Shown here: piece by piece, positions 8,372 to 15,703 of the stretch
Numbering within the stretch: position 1 is the first letter of the stretch
Layout of the letters: every line of letters starts with the position of its first letter
NCBI GenBank assembly: GCA_017963755.1
Contig: JAGCTF010000195.1
Coordinates: forward strand, 1 to 32,516
DNA length: 32,516 bases
Direction: 5' to 3'
From: Clostridia bacterium
Lineage (GTDB): Bacteria > Bacillota > Clostridia > UBA1212 > UBA1255
Position numbers and translations under genes: made by a program
Notes under the pieces: model-generated
The model's database searches: none
What the model was told of the DNA's origin: nothing
Seen by the model: only the letters and a program-made list of their open reading frames with translations

Positions 8372-9007
8372 TTAGTTTCTCCTCTCCGCTATTTCCCTGC
8401 ATACCTTTTCAAGCGCGGCGGGCAATATTTTCCATTCCGCCTGGCGCATTACTCTTTTTTGTAATTTTTCCGGCGTGTCGCCTTCGTGTACACGCACTGC
8501 CTTCTGCTCTATGATGCGGCCCCCGTCCGGGATCTCATTGACGAAATGGACAGTGGCGCCGGTGACTTTTACTCCGTATTTAAGCGCTTCCTCGTGAACT
8601 TTAAGGCCGTAGTAGCCTTTGCCGCAGAACGACGGTATGAGCGCCGGATGCACGTTAATTATGCGTTCGGGGTAAGCTTTTACAAATTCTTCGGACAATA
8701 TACACATAAATCCGGCGAGCACGATCACTTCCGCGCGCGTCTTTTTAAGAATGTCCGTAATCTTATCTTCAAAATCCTTCTGCCCTGCGCAAGACTTTTT
8801 GTCCACCGTATATGCCTTTATACCGGCTGCTTTCGCCCTTGTGAGCGCATACGCGTCTTTTTTGCTCGAAATAACGGCGCAGAACTCGCACGACGGAAGT
8901 TTACCCGCAGCGTGCTGATCGATCATCGCCTGCAGATTTGTCCCTCCGCCCGAAACGAGGACCGCGACCTTGACCGTATTCGATTTTTCGGAACCTTTAT
9001 CCCCCAC
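8372..9007 (-). CDS. purN: Phosphoribosylglycinamide formyltransferase (GART)
   Basis: Third step of purine synthesis: GAR + 10-formyl-THF gives FGAR. The 211-residue protein shows VLVSGGGTNLQAMID at the start, the catalytic Asn-His part INVHPALIPSF and the GATVHFV...DGG region. The start is the GTG at 9005-9007, because a strong GGAGGT ends five bases before it; the frame stays open to an ATG at 9055, but that lies inside purM and would add 16 Arg-rich residues. The Shine-Dalgarno directly abuts the purM stop codon, so the two are likely coupled. Confidence 0.95.
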   Translation of the reverse strand: MGDKGSEKSNTVKVAVLVSGGGTNLQAMIDQHAAGKLPSCEFCAVISSKKDAYALTRAKAAGIKAYTVDKKSCAGQKDFEDKITDILKKTRAEVIVLAGFMCILSEEFVKAYPERIINVHPALIPSFCGKGYYGLKVHEEALKYGVKVTGATVHFVNEIPDGGRIIEQKAVRVHEGDTPEKLQKRVMRQAEWKILPAALEKVCREIAERRN

Positions 9008-9021
9008 GGTGCACCTCCGGA

Positions 9022-10071
9022 TCAGATTATAACGATGCGCTCGTCGCCTTCGCACGCTTCGATCCTGCCGATGACGTACGCGTCCTCTCCTTCGGACCTT
9101 AATATCTCAAGCGCCTTATCCTCTTCGCCCTTCTTTACGACGATGCTCATACCTACGCCCATATTGAACGTGTTGAACATGTCGTGCTCGGGAACGGATC
9201 CGCGCTTTGCGATAAGATCGAATATCGGCAAAACTTTTACACTCTTCCGGTCGATCACAGCCCTTAAACCTTCGGGGATAGACCTTGGAATGTTTTCGTA
9301 CAATCCGCCGCCTGTGATGTGCGAAATGCCTTTTACGTTAACGCTTTTGAGCAGCTTCAGCACAGGCTTCACGTATATTTTCGTTGGCGTTAAAAGCGTT
9401 TCGAGAAGAGACTTTCCGCCGAGGTCAGGCTCGGGCTTCGTAAGATCTGCGTTTTCGACGTCAAATATTTTTCTCACGAGCGAAAATCCGTTAGAATGTA
9501 CTCCGGACGAAGGCAGCGCGATGATGACGTCACCGGCTTCCATGCGTTTATTGTCAATTATTTTTTCTCTGTCTACTATGCCCGTCGCGTAGCCTGCGAG
9601 GTCGTATTCGTTCTCCGGGTAGAAACCGGGCATCTCCGCCGTCTCGCCGCCTATAAGCGCGCTGCCGGACTGCACGCAGCCTTCGCATACGCCTTTGACG
9701 ATCTGGGCGATGCGCTCCGGTACGTTCTTTCCGCATGCGATATAATCCAGGAAGAACAACGGCTCCGCGCCGCAGCAGATGATGTCGTTTACGCACATTG
9801 CCACGCAGTCGATACCGACTGTATCGTGCTTGTCCGCGATAAACGCAAGCTTCAGCTTTGTCCCGACGCCGTCCGTGCCGCTCACCAGCACCGGCTCTTT
9901 CATTCCGGTAAGATCAGGCTTGAAAAGGCCGCCGAATCCGCCCACGTCCGAGAACACACCCGGAGTCATCGTACGGCTGATATGTTCTTTCATAAGTTCC
10001 ACCGAGCGGTATCCTGCGGTGATGTCAACGCCCGCTTTTGCGTAGCTGTCAGATTTTGAATGTTTATTCAT
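9022..10071 (-). CDS. purM: Phosphoribosylformylglycinamidine cyclo-ligase (AIR synthetase)
   Basis: Fifth step: FGAM + ATP gives AIR. It is 349 residues long, the normal size. Recognisable are [19 protein letters not shown] at the N-terminus, GGFGGLF, the ATP/substrate segment [26 protein letters not shown] and the C-terminal FNMGVGM. The ATG has AAAGGAC upstream. The 64-base gap to the PurF-like gene holds a GC-rich hairpin. Confidence 0.97.
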   Translation of the reverse strand: MNKHSKSDSYAKAGVDITAGYRSVELMKEHISRTMTPGVFSDVGGFGGLFKPDLTGMKEPVLVSGTDGVGTKLKLAFIADKHDTVGIDCVAMCVNDIICCGAEPLFFLDYIACGKNVPERIAQIVKGVCEGCVQSGSALIGGETAEMPGFYPENEYDLAGYATGIVDREKIIDNKRMEAGDVIIALPSSGVHSNGFSLVRKIFDVENADLTKPEPDLGGKSLLETLLTPTKIYVKPVLKLLKSVNVKGISHITGGGLYENIPRSIPEGLRAVIDRKSVKVLPIFDLIAKRGSVPEHDMFNTFNMGVGMSIVVKKGEEDKALEILRSEGEDAYVIGRIEACEGDERIVII

Positions 10072-10093
10072 CGTTTTGTCCTTTCAAAGACCG

Positions 10094-10117
10094 AGCCGCG
10101 CTGATAAACACGCGGCT
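10094..10117 (-). other. Hairpin between purF-like gene and purM
   Basis: A perfect 7-bp inverted repeat, AGCCGCG/CGCGGCT, with a 10-base loop. It is not followed by a T-run on either strand, so it is probably an mRNA stability or spacing element rather than a terminator. Confidence 0.5.
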
Positions 10118-10135
10118 TAGTCCTGTTTGTCTATT

Positions 10136-11560
10136 CTATTCTTTTCCGTTCCAGCAGTAAGTGCAGAGTTTGCATTTGTCGAGCCCGATCGCTTCTACGA
10201 TACCGTCCAGCGTCTGGAATTCGAGCGACGACAGGTGGAGTTTCTCGCATATGGCTTTTCGAAGCTGTTTTCCGCGCTCGGTGCTTCCGTCGCTGTATTC
10301 GTCTATATGGTCAAATCCTTCTTTGCCTTCCAGTTCCATTATTACGCGGCGTGCGATCAGTTCCATATCGCTCGTCGCCCTGGAAAAATTCAGATATTTA
10401 CAGCCGAACATTATAGGCGGACATGCCGAACGCATATGGACTTCCTTAGCGCCGTTCTCGTACAGGAATTCTACCGTCTCTCTTAACTGAGTGCCTCTTA
10501 CGATCGAATCGTCAACGAACAGCAGTTTTTTGTTCTGTATCAGTTCGTGCACCGGTATCTGCTTCATTTTAGCCACCCGGTCGCGTTCGATCTGCGTCGG
10601 AGGCATAAAGCTTCTGGGCCACGTCGGCGTGTATTTGATAAACGGGCGGGCAAACGGTACGCGGCTTTCGTTGGCGTAGCCGATAGCGTGAGGGGTGCCC
10701 GAATCAGGCACGCCGCTGACGTAGTCGATGTCGGTGGCATTGCCGAGTTCTGCGTCATGCTGGGCCATTATCCGTCCGTTGCGGTAGCGCATCGTTTCAA
10801 CGTTCACGTCCTCGTAGTTTGACGTCGGATAGCCGTAATATGACCATAAAAAGGCGCATATACGCATTTCTTCTCCCGGAGGAGAAAGCGTTTCTGTACC
10901 GTCCGCTGTGACGGTGACGATCTCGCCGGGACCCAATTCGTGCACAGTCTCGTAACCGAGCTTCAGGAAGGCAAAAGACTCAAAAGAAACGCAGTATCCG
11001 TCGCTGCTCCTGCCTATGATTATAGGAAGTCTTCCGACCTTATCGCGGGCGGCAATGATGCTTCCGTCATCGCGAAGGATGAGTATCGACGCAGTTCCTA
11101 CGATCAGCTCCTGCGCGTATTTTATTCCGTCAACGAAATTCGTTTTCTGGTTTATCAGCGCCGCGGTAAGCTCTACGGAATTCACCGCGCCTCCCGTCAT
11201 CGCGCCGAAATGCTCTCCTGATTTTGAGAAACAGCGTTTGAGCAGTTCTTCGGAATTGTTGATGACGCCGGTCATACATATCGCGTAAGTACCGAGCCTT
11301 GACCGGATGAGCAGCGGCTGCGGATCAGAGTCGCCGATGCATCCGATGGCAGATGTGCCGTGCATTTCGTCGAAGATGTGCTCAAATTTAGTTCTGAACG
11401 GAGAATTTACGATATGGTGTATGGCGCGCTGCAGGCCGATATCCTTGCTGTACGCAGCCATACCGCCTATACGCGTGCCAAGGTGTGAATGGTAATCCGT
11501 GCCGAAAAACACGTCGTCAATGCATTCGCGCCTGCTTGCAGCTCCGAAAAAGCCACCCAT
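10136..11560 (-). CDS. PurF-like amidophosphoribosyltransferase with degenerate glutaminase domain
   Basis: A 474-residue PurF homologue, first step of purine synthesis: PRPP to phosphoribosylamine. The phosphoribosyltransferase half looks competent: VPDSGTPHAIGYA (residues 284-296), the flexible-loop region RSFMPPTQIERDR and the PRPP loop FVDDSIVRGT (348-357). Cys235, Cys387, Cys463 and Cys466 resemble the four ligands of the 4Fe-4S cluster in the Bacillus enzyme. The N-terminal glutaminase is abnormal. Canonical PurF starts with (M)CGIxGI, Cys being the nucleophile; here it is MGGFFGA. The RYST motif holding the glutamine-binding Arg reads IGCIG, and the HNGN oxyanion segment reads MTGVINN. 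A TAG two codons upstream of the ATG and a good GGGAGG exclude a hidden upstream Cys. It probably uses ammonia or a partner glutaminase, or is an accessory paralogue. I withhold the plain purF symbol for this reason. Confidence 0.9.
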   Translation of the reverse strand: MGGFFGAASRRECIDDVFFGTDYHSHLGTRIGGMAAYSKDIGLQRAIHHIVNSPFRTKFEHIFDEMHGTSAIGCIGDSDPQPLLIRSRLGTYAICMTGVINNSEELLKRCFSKSGEHFGAMTGGAVNSVELTAALINQKTNFVDGIKYAQELIVGTASILILRDDGSIIAARDKVGRLPIIIGRSSDGYCVSFESFAFLKLGYETVHELGPGEIVTVTADGTETLSPPGEEMRICAFLWSYYGYPTSNYEDVNVETMRYRNGRIMAQHDAELGNATDIDYVSGVPDSGTPHAIGYANESRVPFARPFIKYTPTWPRSFMPPTQIERDRVAKMKQIPVHELIQNKKLLFVDDSIVRGTQLRETVEFLYENGAKEVHMRSACPPIMFGCKYLNFSRATSDMELIARRVIMELEGKEGFDHIDEYSDGSTERGKQLRKAICEKLHLSSLEFQTLDGIVEAIGLDKCKLCTYCWNGKE

Positions 11561-11593
11561 AAACTACCTCCCGAACTTATTGTCAGTAATTGC

Positions 11594-12283
11594 TTACTGT
11601 GCGAAGAACAGGCGGGAGAGCGTCATCGGATCGACGTACTGTCCGTCTTTGTAAACGCGCATATTGCCCGAAGCGATCTCGTCGATGAGCATCACGTTTC
11701 CGTCTGCGTCGTATCCGAATTCGAATTTGATATCGTAAAGTTCCATACCCCTCTTAGTCATTTCGTCGGCAACGACTTTCGTGACTTTCTTGGTCATTTC
11801 TTTGATATCGTCGTACTGGCGTCCGCTCATGATCCCGAGCTCGATAAGGCCGTCTCTCGTTACCAGCGGATCGCCTTTAGCGTCGTTTTTGAAAGTCATT
11901 TCGACGTAGGAGTCAAGCTTCGCGCCGTTCTCTACGTACTCGCCGTACCTTCTGAAGAAGCTGCCTACGGCTCTTAAACGGCAGATGACCTCGAGTCCTT
12001 TTCCAAACACTTTCGCAGGAAGGACTTCCATCGTGGTGTCTTCGAGGTTTGCGCTCACGTAATGAGTGATAATGCCCGCTTCCTTAAGTTTTTCGAAAAA
12101 ATATATCGACATACGAAGGTTAACGTCGCCAACGCCTTCGATAGTAAGGCCTATTGAGTTCTCGCCCGGATCGAATACGCCGTCTTTACCGGTGCAGTCG
12201 TCCTTGAACTTAAGGAGATAGTTTCCGTTGTCCAGTGCGAAAACGTCTTTTGTTTTTCCAGAATAAACCAGTTTTTTTGCCAT
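11594..12283 (-). CDS. purC: SAICAR synthetase
   Basis: Phosphoribosylaminoimidazole-succinocarboxamide synthase: CAIR + aspartate + ATP gives SAICAR. At 229 residues it is the short bacterial form. It opens with [13 protein letters not shown] (phosphate-binding YxGKxK motif) and has [19 protein letters not shown] and the [10 protein letters not shown] region (family form IDEI/L-x-PD-S-x-R, here with ASGNMR). GGAGGT lies eight bases before the ATG. It is second in the operon, 23 bases after purE. The purB gene needed for the next step is not in the window. Confidence 0.96.
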   Translation of the reverse strand: MAKKLVYSGKTKDVFALDNGNYLLKFKDDCTGKDGVFDPGENSIGLTIEGVGDVNLRMSIYFFEKLKEAGIITHYVSANLEDTTMEVLPAKVFGKGLEVICRLRAVGSFFRRYGEYVENGAKLDSYVEMTFKNDAKGDPLVTRDGLIELGIMSGRQYDDIKEMTKKVTKVVADEMTKRGMELYDIKFEFGYDADGNVMLIDEIASGNMRVYKDGQYVDPMTLSRLFFAQ

Positions 12284-12306
12284 TGTGCATTACCTCCGTT
12301 ATTTGC

Positions 12307-12801
12307 TCAGTCTTCGAGCAGTGATTCTATATCTGCATCTTTTTTAAGTACGGTTTCTCTGTCTGCTGCCCTTTTTGCGTCCAGCCGGGCGGCAAGTTCT
12401 TTGTCTTCGACAGCTATTATCTGCGCTGCCAGGAGCGCTGCGTTTGCCCCTCCGTTTATTGCGACGGCGGCAACGGGTATCCCGGTCGGCATCTGTACTG
12501 TAGATAGGAGCGCGTCCATTCCGTCAAGCACCGGTCCTTTACACGGGATCCCGATCACGGGGAGCGTAGTGTTCGCTGCGATCGCTCCGGCCAGATGCGC
12601 TGCCATTCCGGCGGCGGCAATGATCGCTCCGAAGCCGTTTTCACGCGCCGTTTTCGCGAACAGCGCGGCTTCCTCCGGAGTTCTGTGTGCCGAATATATG
12701 TGTGTTTCAAAAGGGATCTCTAAAGTTTTTAACATCTGTACCGCTTTCTTCACGATAGGAAGATCGCTGTCACTGCCCATTATGATTCCGACTTTTTTCA
12801 T
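12307..12801 (-). CDS. purE: N5-carboxyaminoimidazole ribonucleotide mutase
   Basis: First gene of the purine operon, 164 residues. It carries the PurE signatures GSDSDLP near the start, YSAHRTPEE, and [15 protein letters not shown], which fit class I PurE (N5-CAIR to CAIR). The start is the ATG at 12799-12801, with AGGAGG six bases before it; a longer frame to 12834 runs into the riboswitch terminator and is unlikely. Class I PurE normally needs PurK to make N5-CAIR, and no purK is present here, so PurK is elsewhere or the enzyme works from non-enzymatically formed carbamate. Confidence 0.95.
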   Translation of the reverse strand: MKKVGIIMGSDSDLPIVKKAVQMLKTLEIPFETHIYSAHRTPEEAALFAKTARENGFGAIIAAAGMAAHLAGAIAANTTLPVIGIPCKGPVLDGMDALLSTVQMPTGIPVAAVAINGGANAALLAAQIIAVEDKELAARLDAKRAADRETVLKKDADIESLLED

Positions 12802-12816
12802 GATTGCCTCCTGCCG

Positions 12817-12861
12817 AAATAAATAAAGGCGCAATTGCTTCTGCTTTGAAGTAAATGCGCC
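12817..12861 (-). terminator. Conditional intrinsic terminator of the ZTP riboswitch
   Basis: On the minus strand GGCGCA pairs with TGCGCC, continued by TT/AA and CTTC/GAAG around an AAAGCA loop, and is followed by TTTATTTATTT. The 5' arm uses bases of the conserved CUGGGC end of the riboswitch, so ligand-bound aptamer and terminator exclude each other. This predicts an ON switch: ZMP/ZTP binding allows read-through into purE. Confidence 0.85.
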
Positions 12862-12928
12862 CAGACGGTCGGCTTATTCACTCTTTGTTTCGTGTGGTGC
12901 TCCACTTATCCGTCAGTCGCGAAGAGTG
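12859..12928 (-). promoter_or_regulatory. ZTP riboswitch (pfl motif) controlling the purine operon
   Basis: The minus strand shows the two conserved halves of the pfl motif: CGACTGACGG (consensus CGACUGGCGG) and, 3', GCCGACCGTCTGGGC (consensus GCCGACCGCCUGGGC). The outer stem is CACTCTT/AAGAGTG, with an inner hairpin GTGG-AGCA-CCAC. The pseudoknot GACGG/CCGTC is kept by a paired change from GGCGG/CCGCC, which supports a working aptamer. A GCAGTC/GACTGC hairpin (12930-12948) precedes it. ZTP riboswitches sense ZMP and ZTP, which pile up when 10-formyl-THF is short; here they would switch on purine and formyl-transfer genes. Confidence 0.93.
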
Positions 12929-12954
12929 TGCAGTCCTTTCCCGACTGCGGTGCG

Positions 12955-12984
12955 ATTCTACCACACACTTTATGGTGCTGTCAA
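12955..12984 (-). promoter_or_regulatory. Sigma-A type promoter of the purine operon
   Basis: TTGACA (12979-12984) and TAGAAT (12955-12960) are separated by 18 bases. Transcription would start a few bases before the first hairpin of the riboswitch leader. The -35 box overlaps the first bases of the direct-repeat relic at 12979-13040. Confidence 0.8.
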
Positions 12985-13040
12985 GAGTTTCCGACCACAA
13001 TATGTTGAGTTTTTCCAGCCACGATATGTAGAGTTTCAGG
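12979..13040. repeat. 2.5 direct repeats of about 23 bp, possible insertion-sequence end relic
   Basis: Starting at TGTCA, the plus strand has GAGTTT-CCGACCACAATATGTT (12985-13006), GAGTTTTT-CCAGCCACGATATGTA (13007-13030) and a partial GAGTTTCAGG (13031-13040). Multiple short direct repeats beginning TGTCA resemble the termini of IS21-family elements. No transposase gene or opposite end is visible, so this would be a solo relic. An operator for the adjacent promoter is the alternative. Confidence 0.45.
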
Positions 13041-13070
13041 TGTTTGATTTCAAAAATTCCCGGGCGCCGG

Positions 13071-14270
13071 TCACGGCTTGAACGAAACGTGCAGATCGAG
13101 CTCGCCGCTTGAGGTCACGGTCCAGCAGTTAAACAGATCTCCGTCTTCTTCACCCACGAACAGTTCTCCGTCAAAGTTTACGTCATCCTTCCAGTAAACG
13201 GAACGGCTGAGTTTAGTTCCGGATACGGCAAGCGCCGGAGCAGTGTCTTCGGAAGAATAGACCTCGATATTCACTCCCGAATCCGCCATTAAGCACGATT
13301 CGCTTTCTTCGGAATTAAGAAGAATACCCGGCCCGGGCTGGTAAGGATAATATTTTTCGCCCGTGTCCTGATCGTAAAATACAAAATATTCGAGGTCAAC
13401 GGTCAGGCTTCCGCTTCCGGTAAATTTCACGCTTCCTCCGTACATCGCGCCCCAGATGATGATGCGGCCGATGCGGTTCTCGCCTACAAGATTCACAGTA
13501 AAACCGTTGCCCATCAGATTCGTGTCGAGGACAACTCCCACGAAATTTGTAAGGGTCAATACGTTCGTTTCGCGGTCGTATGAAATACTGTCATTGTCCG
13601 ACATTTTCCCGTCGCCTTCCCAGGCTCCTCCGCGCACAACGTAATTATATTCGTTATTACCTAATAACTGATACCTGATATATTCCTCGGAGCCGTAATC
13701 GGCCCAGGCATACTTCCCTTCGAAATCCGGTTCAAGATTCGAAAGTACAGGAAAGCCGTCCTGTGTGTCCTGACCGGGGTCGCTGCCGGGATCGATTCCC
13801 GGATCGCTGCCGGGATCAGTCCACGGATCCGTCCACGGTTCTTCATACCACTCATCGCCGAAAAAGCTTGACCACTTGCTGCGCTCGCGGTATTTTTCCT
13901 CCTCAGCGGCGTGCTTCGCGTGTTCGCTGAAATATTGACCGCTTTCGCCGAAAATATCGAAGCCGATCGGGTCTACTCCGAACGAGGCAAATATGGCCGT
14001 TACGCCGATAAGTGTAGCGGCGATCGGCTGAAGTATGTTTTTCCTGCGGAAAGTGCGGTGCTGCGCCTCCTCTTCTTCCTCTGTCCGGACGTGCTCGTTG
14101 AACTCGTCGAGTTTGAGATCAGGGTCGGAAATGAGCAGATCCTCCTTGACCTCTGTCTCCTCGGAAGGGATATTGTCCTCCATACTCATATTAATAGTTT
14201 CAAACGCGTTGTCCGCGCCGTTTCCTTCAGATATGCGCCTTCTGCGCCACGTACCGGCTATGCTGCTCAC
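13071..14270 (-). CDS. Membrane-anchored protein with acidic N-terminus, DPG linker and beta-rich C-terminal domain
   Basis: Not recognised as a named family. The 399-residue frame has an acidic cytoplasmic-type N-terminus (EEEEEAQ near 64-70), one hydrophobic segment at about 79-99 (NILQPIAATLIGVTAIF), a proline/aspartate linker of DPG repeats (148-168, including DPGSDPGIDPGSDPG) and a C-terminal region rich in beta strands (VLTLTNF, FTVNLVGENRI, SVKFTGSGSLTV). The last part recalls carbohydrate-binding or beta-helix repeats of surface proteins in gut Firmicutes, so an exported C-terminus is likely. It follows mscS by 60 bases on the same strand. The start is unclear: the frame opens with a GTG inside the strong Shine-Dalgarno GGGGAGGTGA; the codon at the right distance is ATA; Met28 or Met30 lack a site. 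Confidence 0.7.
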   Translation of the reverse strand: MSSIAGTWRRRRISEGNGADNAFETINMSMEDNIPSEETEVKEDLLISDPDLKLDEFNEHVRTEEEEEAQHRTFRRKNILQPIAATLIGVTAIFASFGVDPIGFDIFGESGQYFSEHAKHAAEEEKYRERSKWSSFFGDEWYEEPWTDPWTDPGSDPGIDPGSDPGQDTQDGFPVLSNLEPDFEGKYAWADYGSEEYIRYQLLGNNEYNYVVRGGAWEGDGKMSDNDSISYDRETNVLTLTNFVGVVLDTNLMGNGFTVNLVGENRIGRIIIWGAMYGGSVKFTGSGSLTVDLEYFVFYDQDTGEKYYPYQPGPGILLNSEESESCLMADSGVNIEVYSSEDTAPALAVSGTKLSRSVYWKDDVNFDGELFVGEEDGDLFNCWTVTSSGELDLHVSFKP

Positions 14271-14330
14271 CTCCCCGCTTAAAGATCCAGGATCGTGATC
14301 CGATCGATAATAGTTCCGTAACTGCGGTAA

Positions 14331-15224
14331 TTATACCGGGATATTGTGTACGTCCACCTGCGGGAACGGGCACTCTACGCCAAGATCCTTAAATCCGAGC
14401 AGAAGGTCGTGGTTCAGCGTCCTCGCGCCCGAGAAAATATTGGCCTCGTCAACTTCCCCGATAAATTTAAGTACTACGCCGCTGTCGGCCAGTTCGTTGA
14501 TGCCCAGATATACCGGTTTAACTTTGAAAATGTCCGGATGTGCGTCAAAAATGCTCTGAAGGAGATCCGGGATCTGGTTCTCGAGTTTTCTGAAATCGGT
14601 GCCGTAAGGAACGGCAATTTCGCATGCGGCGCGGGAAGGTTTATCGGAACGGTTAAGTATGTTCTTCATGGCGGAATTATTTACGATCTTAACGTTTCCG
14701 CCCGGATCGGTGATGCAGGTCGTGCGCAGTCCGATCGAAGTGACCGTGCCGCGGAATCCGCCGACTTCAACGATATCGCCTACGTTATACTGATTTTCAA
14801 ATACCATGAAAGCCCCGGTAACCATATCCGCGATCAGGCTCTCAGCCGAGAAACCCACGACGAGGGCAACGATTCCTACGCTTGCGACAATAGTAGATAC
14901 GTTCACTCCGATGATCGACAGTCCCCAGCAGATTATGACGATGGCGGCAACGTATTTGAGCACGCTCGATATTATCGACAGCACCGTACGCACTCTGTGA
15001 TTTTTGGGCTTCAGCAGGCTGAATACGAATACGAGCAGCGCTTCTACCGCCAGGACTCCGGCGATCATTATAATGAGCCTCACGAAAATGGAAAGGTTCA
15101 TCTTAACGTTACCGAAACCATTCCATCTTATAAGACCGGTAAGAAAAGCCACCGGAATCAATATCGCGATCAAAGCTCCGCAAACTATCAGACGGATAAT
15201 TCTTGCTTTCTTCTGTACAGGCAT
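14331..15224 (-). CDS. mscS: Small-conductance mechanosensitive channel family protein (MscS)
   Basis: A 297-residue MscS-family channel that would release solutes on hypo-osmotic shock. Four hydrophobic segments lie near 9-32, 44-71, 81-107 and 109-137. The last, with VGIVALVVGFSAESLIADMVTG, is the pore-lining helix, followed by the beta domain (YNVGDIVEVGGFRGTV, IGLRTT) and NNSAMKNILNRS at the start of the alpha/beta vestibule. The length is close to E. coli MscS (286), with one more N-terminal helix. The ATG is preceded by AAAGGAG at a good distance, and the gene has its own consensus promoter. Confidence 0.93.
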   Translation of the reverse strand: MPVQKKARIIRLIVCGALIAILIPVAFLTGLIRWNGFGNVKMNLSIFVRLIIMIAGVLAVEALLVFVFSLLKPKNHRVRTVLSIISSVLKYVAAIVIICWGLSIIGVNVSTIVASVGIVALVVGFSAESLIADMVTGAFMVFENQYNVGDIVEVGGFRGTVTSIGLRTTCITDPGGNVKIVNNSAMKNILNRSDKPSRAACEIAVPYGTDFRKLENQIPDLLQSIFDAHPDIFKVKPVYLGINELADSGVVLKFIGEVDEANIFSGARTLNHDLLLGFKDLGVECPFPQVDVHNIPV

Positions 15225-15264
15225 GCCAATCTACTCCTTTTTTATAGTCGCATTTTCTGTTGAA

Positions 15265-15293
15265 ATTATACAAAAACGTGATATACGTGTCAA
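15265..15293 (-). promoter_or_regulatory. Promoter of mscS
   Basis: Perfect TTGACA (15288-15293) and TATAAT (15265-15270) on the minus strand, 17 bases apart, about 40 bases before the mscS start. It probably also drives the downstream 399-residue protein. Confidence 0.88.
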
Positions 15294-15378
15294 ATATATT
15301 TTTTCGGTATACGCCGCACTCTTCCACATCACAAAAGTATTTTTGAGGCTCCGGAACAGTTCAGGCGGCAAAGGCTCT

Positions 15379-15402
15379 GATAATTGCAGGCGGATAATTG
15401 CA
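15379..15402 (+). repeat. Direct repeat GATAATTGCA x 2 upstream of vapBC promoter
   Basis: Two identical 10-mers at 15379-15388 and 15393-15402, spaced 14 bases apart, end one base before the -35 box of the vapBC promoter. This is a plausible binding site for the VapB or VapBC autorepressor, though such operators are often inverted rather than direct repeats. Confidence 0.5.
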
Positions 15403-15403
15403 C

Positions 15404-15432
15404 TTGACAAAATATATATTTTAATATATACT
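15404..15432 (+). promoter_or_regulatory. Promoter of vapBC
   Basis: TTGACA (15404-15409) and TATACT (15427-15432) are 17 bases apart. The spacer is an AT-only palindromic stretch (AATATATATT), a possible operator. The strong ribosome site AAAGGAGGT at 15456-15464 follows. Confidence 0.85.
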
Positions 15433-15472
15433 ATTTGCTGATCAATGGATCGTTTAAAGGAGGTGCCCGGTC

Positions 15473-15703
15473 ATGGAGACCGCTAAAATATTTGAAAATG
15501 GAAAAAGTCAAGCTGTTAGATTGCCAAAGAAATACCGTTTTTCCGGAGACGAAGTCTTCGTACAGAAATTAGGAAAGACGGTCATATTGATGCCTAAAGA
15601 TAAAGTCTGGGAGATATTCCTTGACGGCGTAAACAATTTTTCAGAAGATTATTTTTCCGAAGATCGAGGTTCTGCAATCGAAGTTGAGAGGGAAAACCTA
15701 TGA
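15473..15703 (+). CDS. vapB: Type II antitoxin, VapB/AbrB-like
   Basis: A 76-residue antitoxin with an N-terminal swapped-hairpin AbrB/MazE-type DNA-binding fold (KIFENGKSQAVRLPKKYRF, then VFVQKLGKTVILMPK) and an acidic C-terminal tail (FSEDYFSEDRG) of the kind that wraps the toxin. It neutralises VapC and, with it, should repress its own promoter. The ATG has a strong AAAGGAGGT nine bases upstream. Its stop overlaps the vapC start by four bases (ATGA), the standard arrangement in such pairs. It is one of the few plus-strand genes, which suits a mobile module inserted between mscS and guaA. Confidence 0.92.
   Translation: METAKIFENGKSQAVRLPKKYRFSGDEVFVQKLGKTVILMPKDKVWEIFLDGVNNFSEDYFSEDRGSAIEVERENL

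Noticed and set aside
11540-11572. Wrong start hiding the catalytic Cys of PurF
   Set aside because: An in-frame TAG lies two codons before the ATG and a good GGGAGG fits this ATG. The MGGFFG start aligns directly with MCGIxG.
13041-13070. Terminator after the 399-residue protein
   Set aside because: Only a four-pair CCGG stem followed by AATTTTT can be drawn. It is too weak to support as a terminator.
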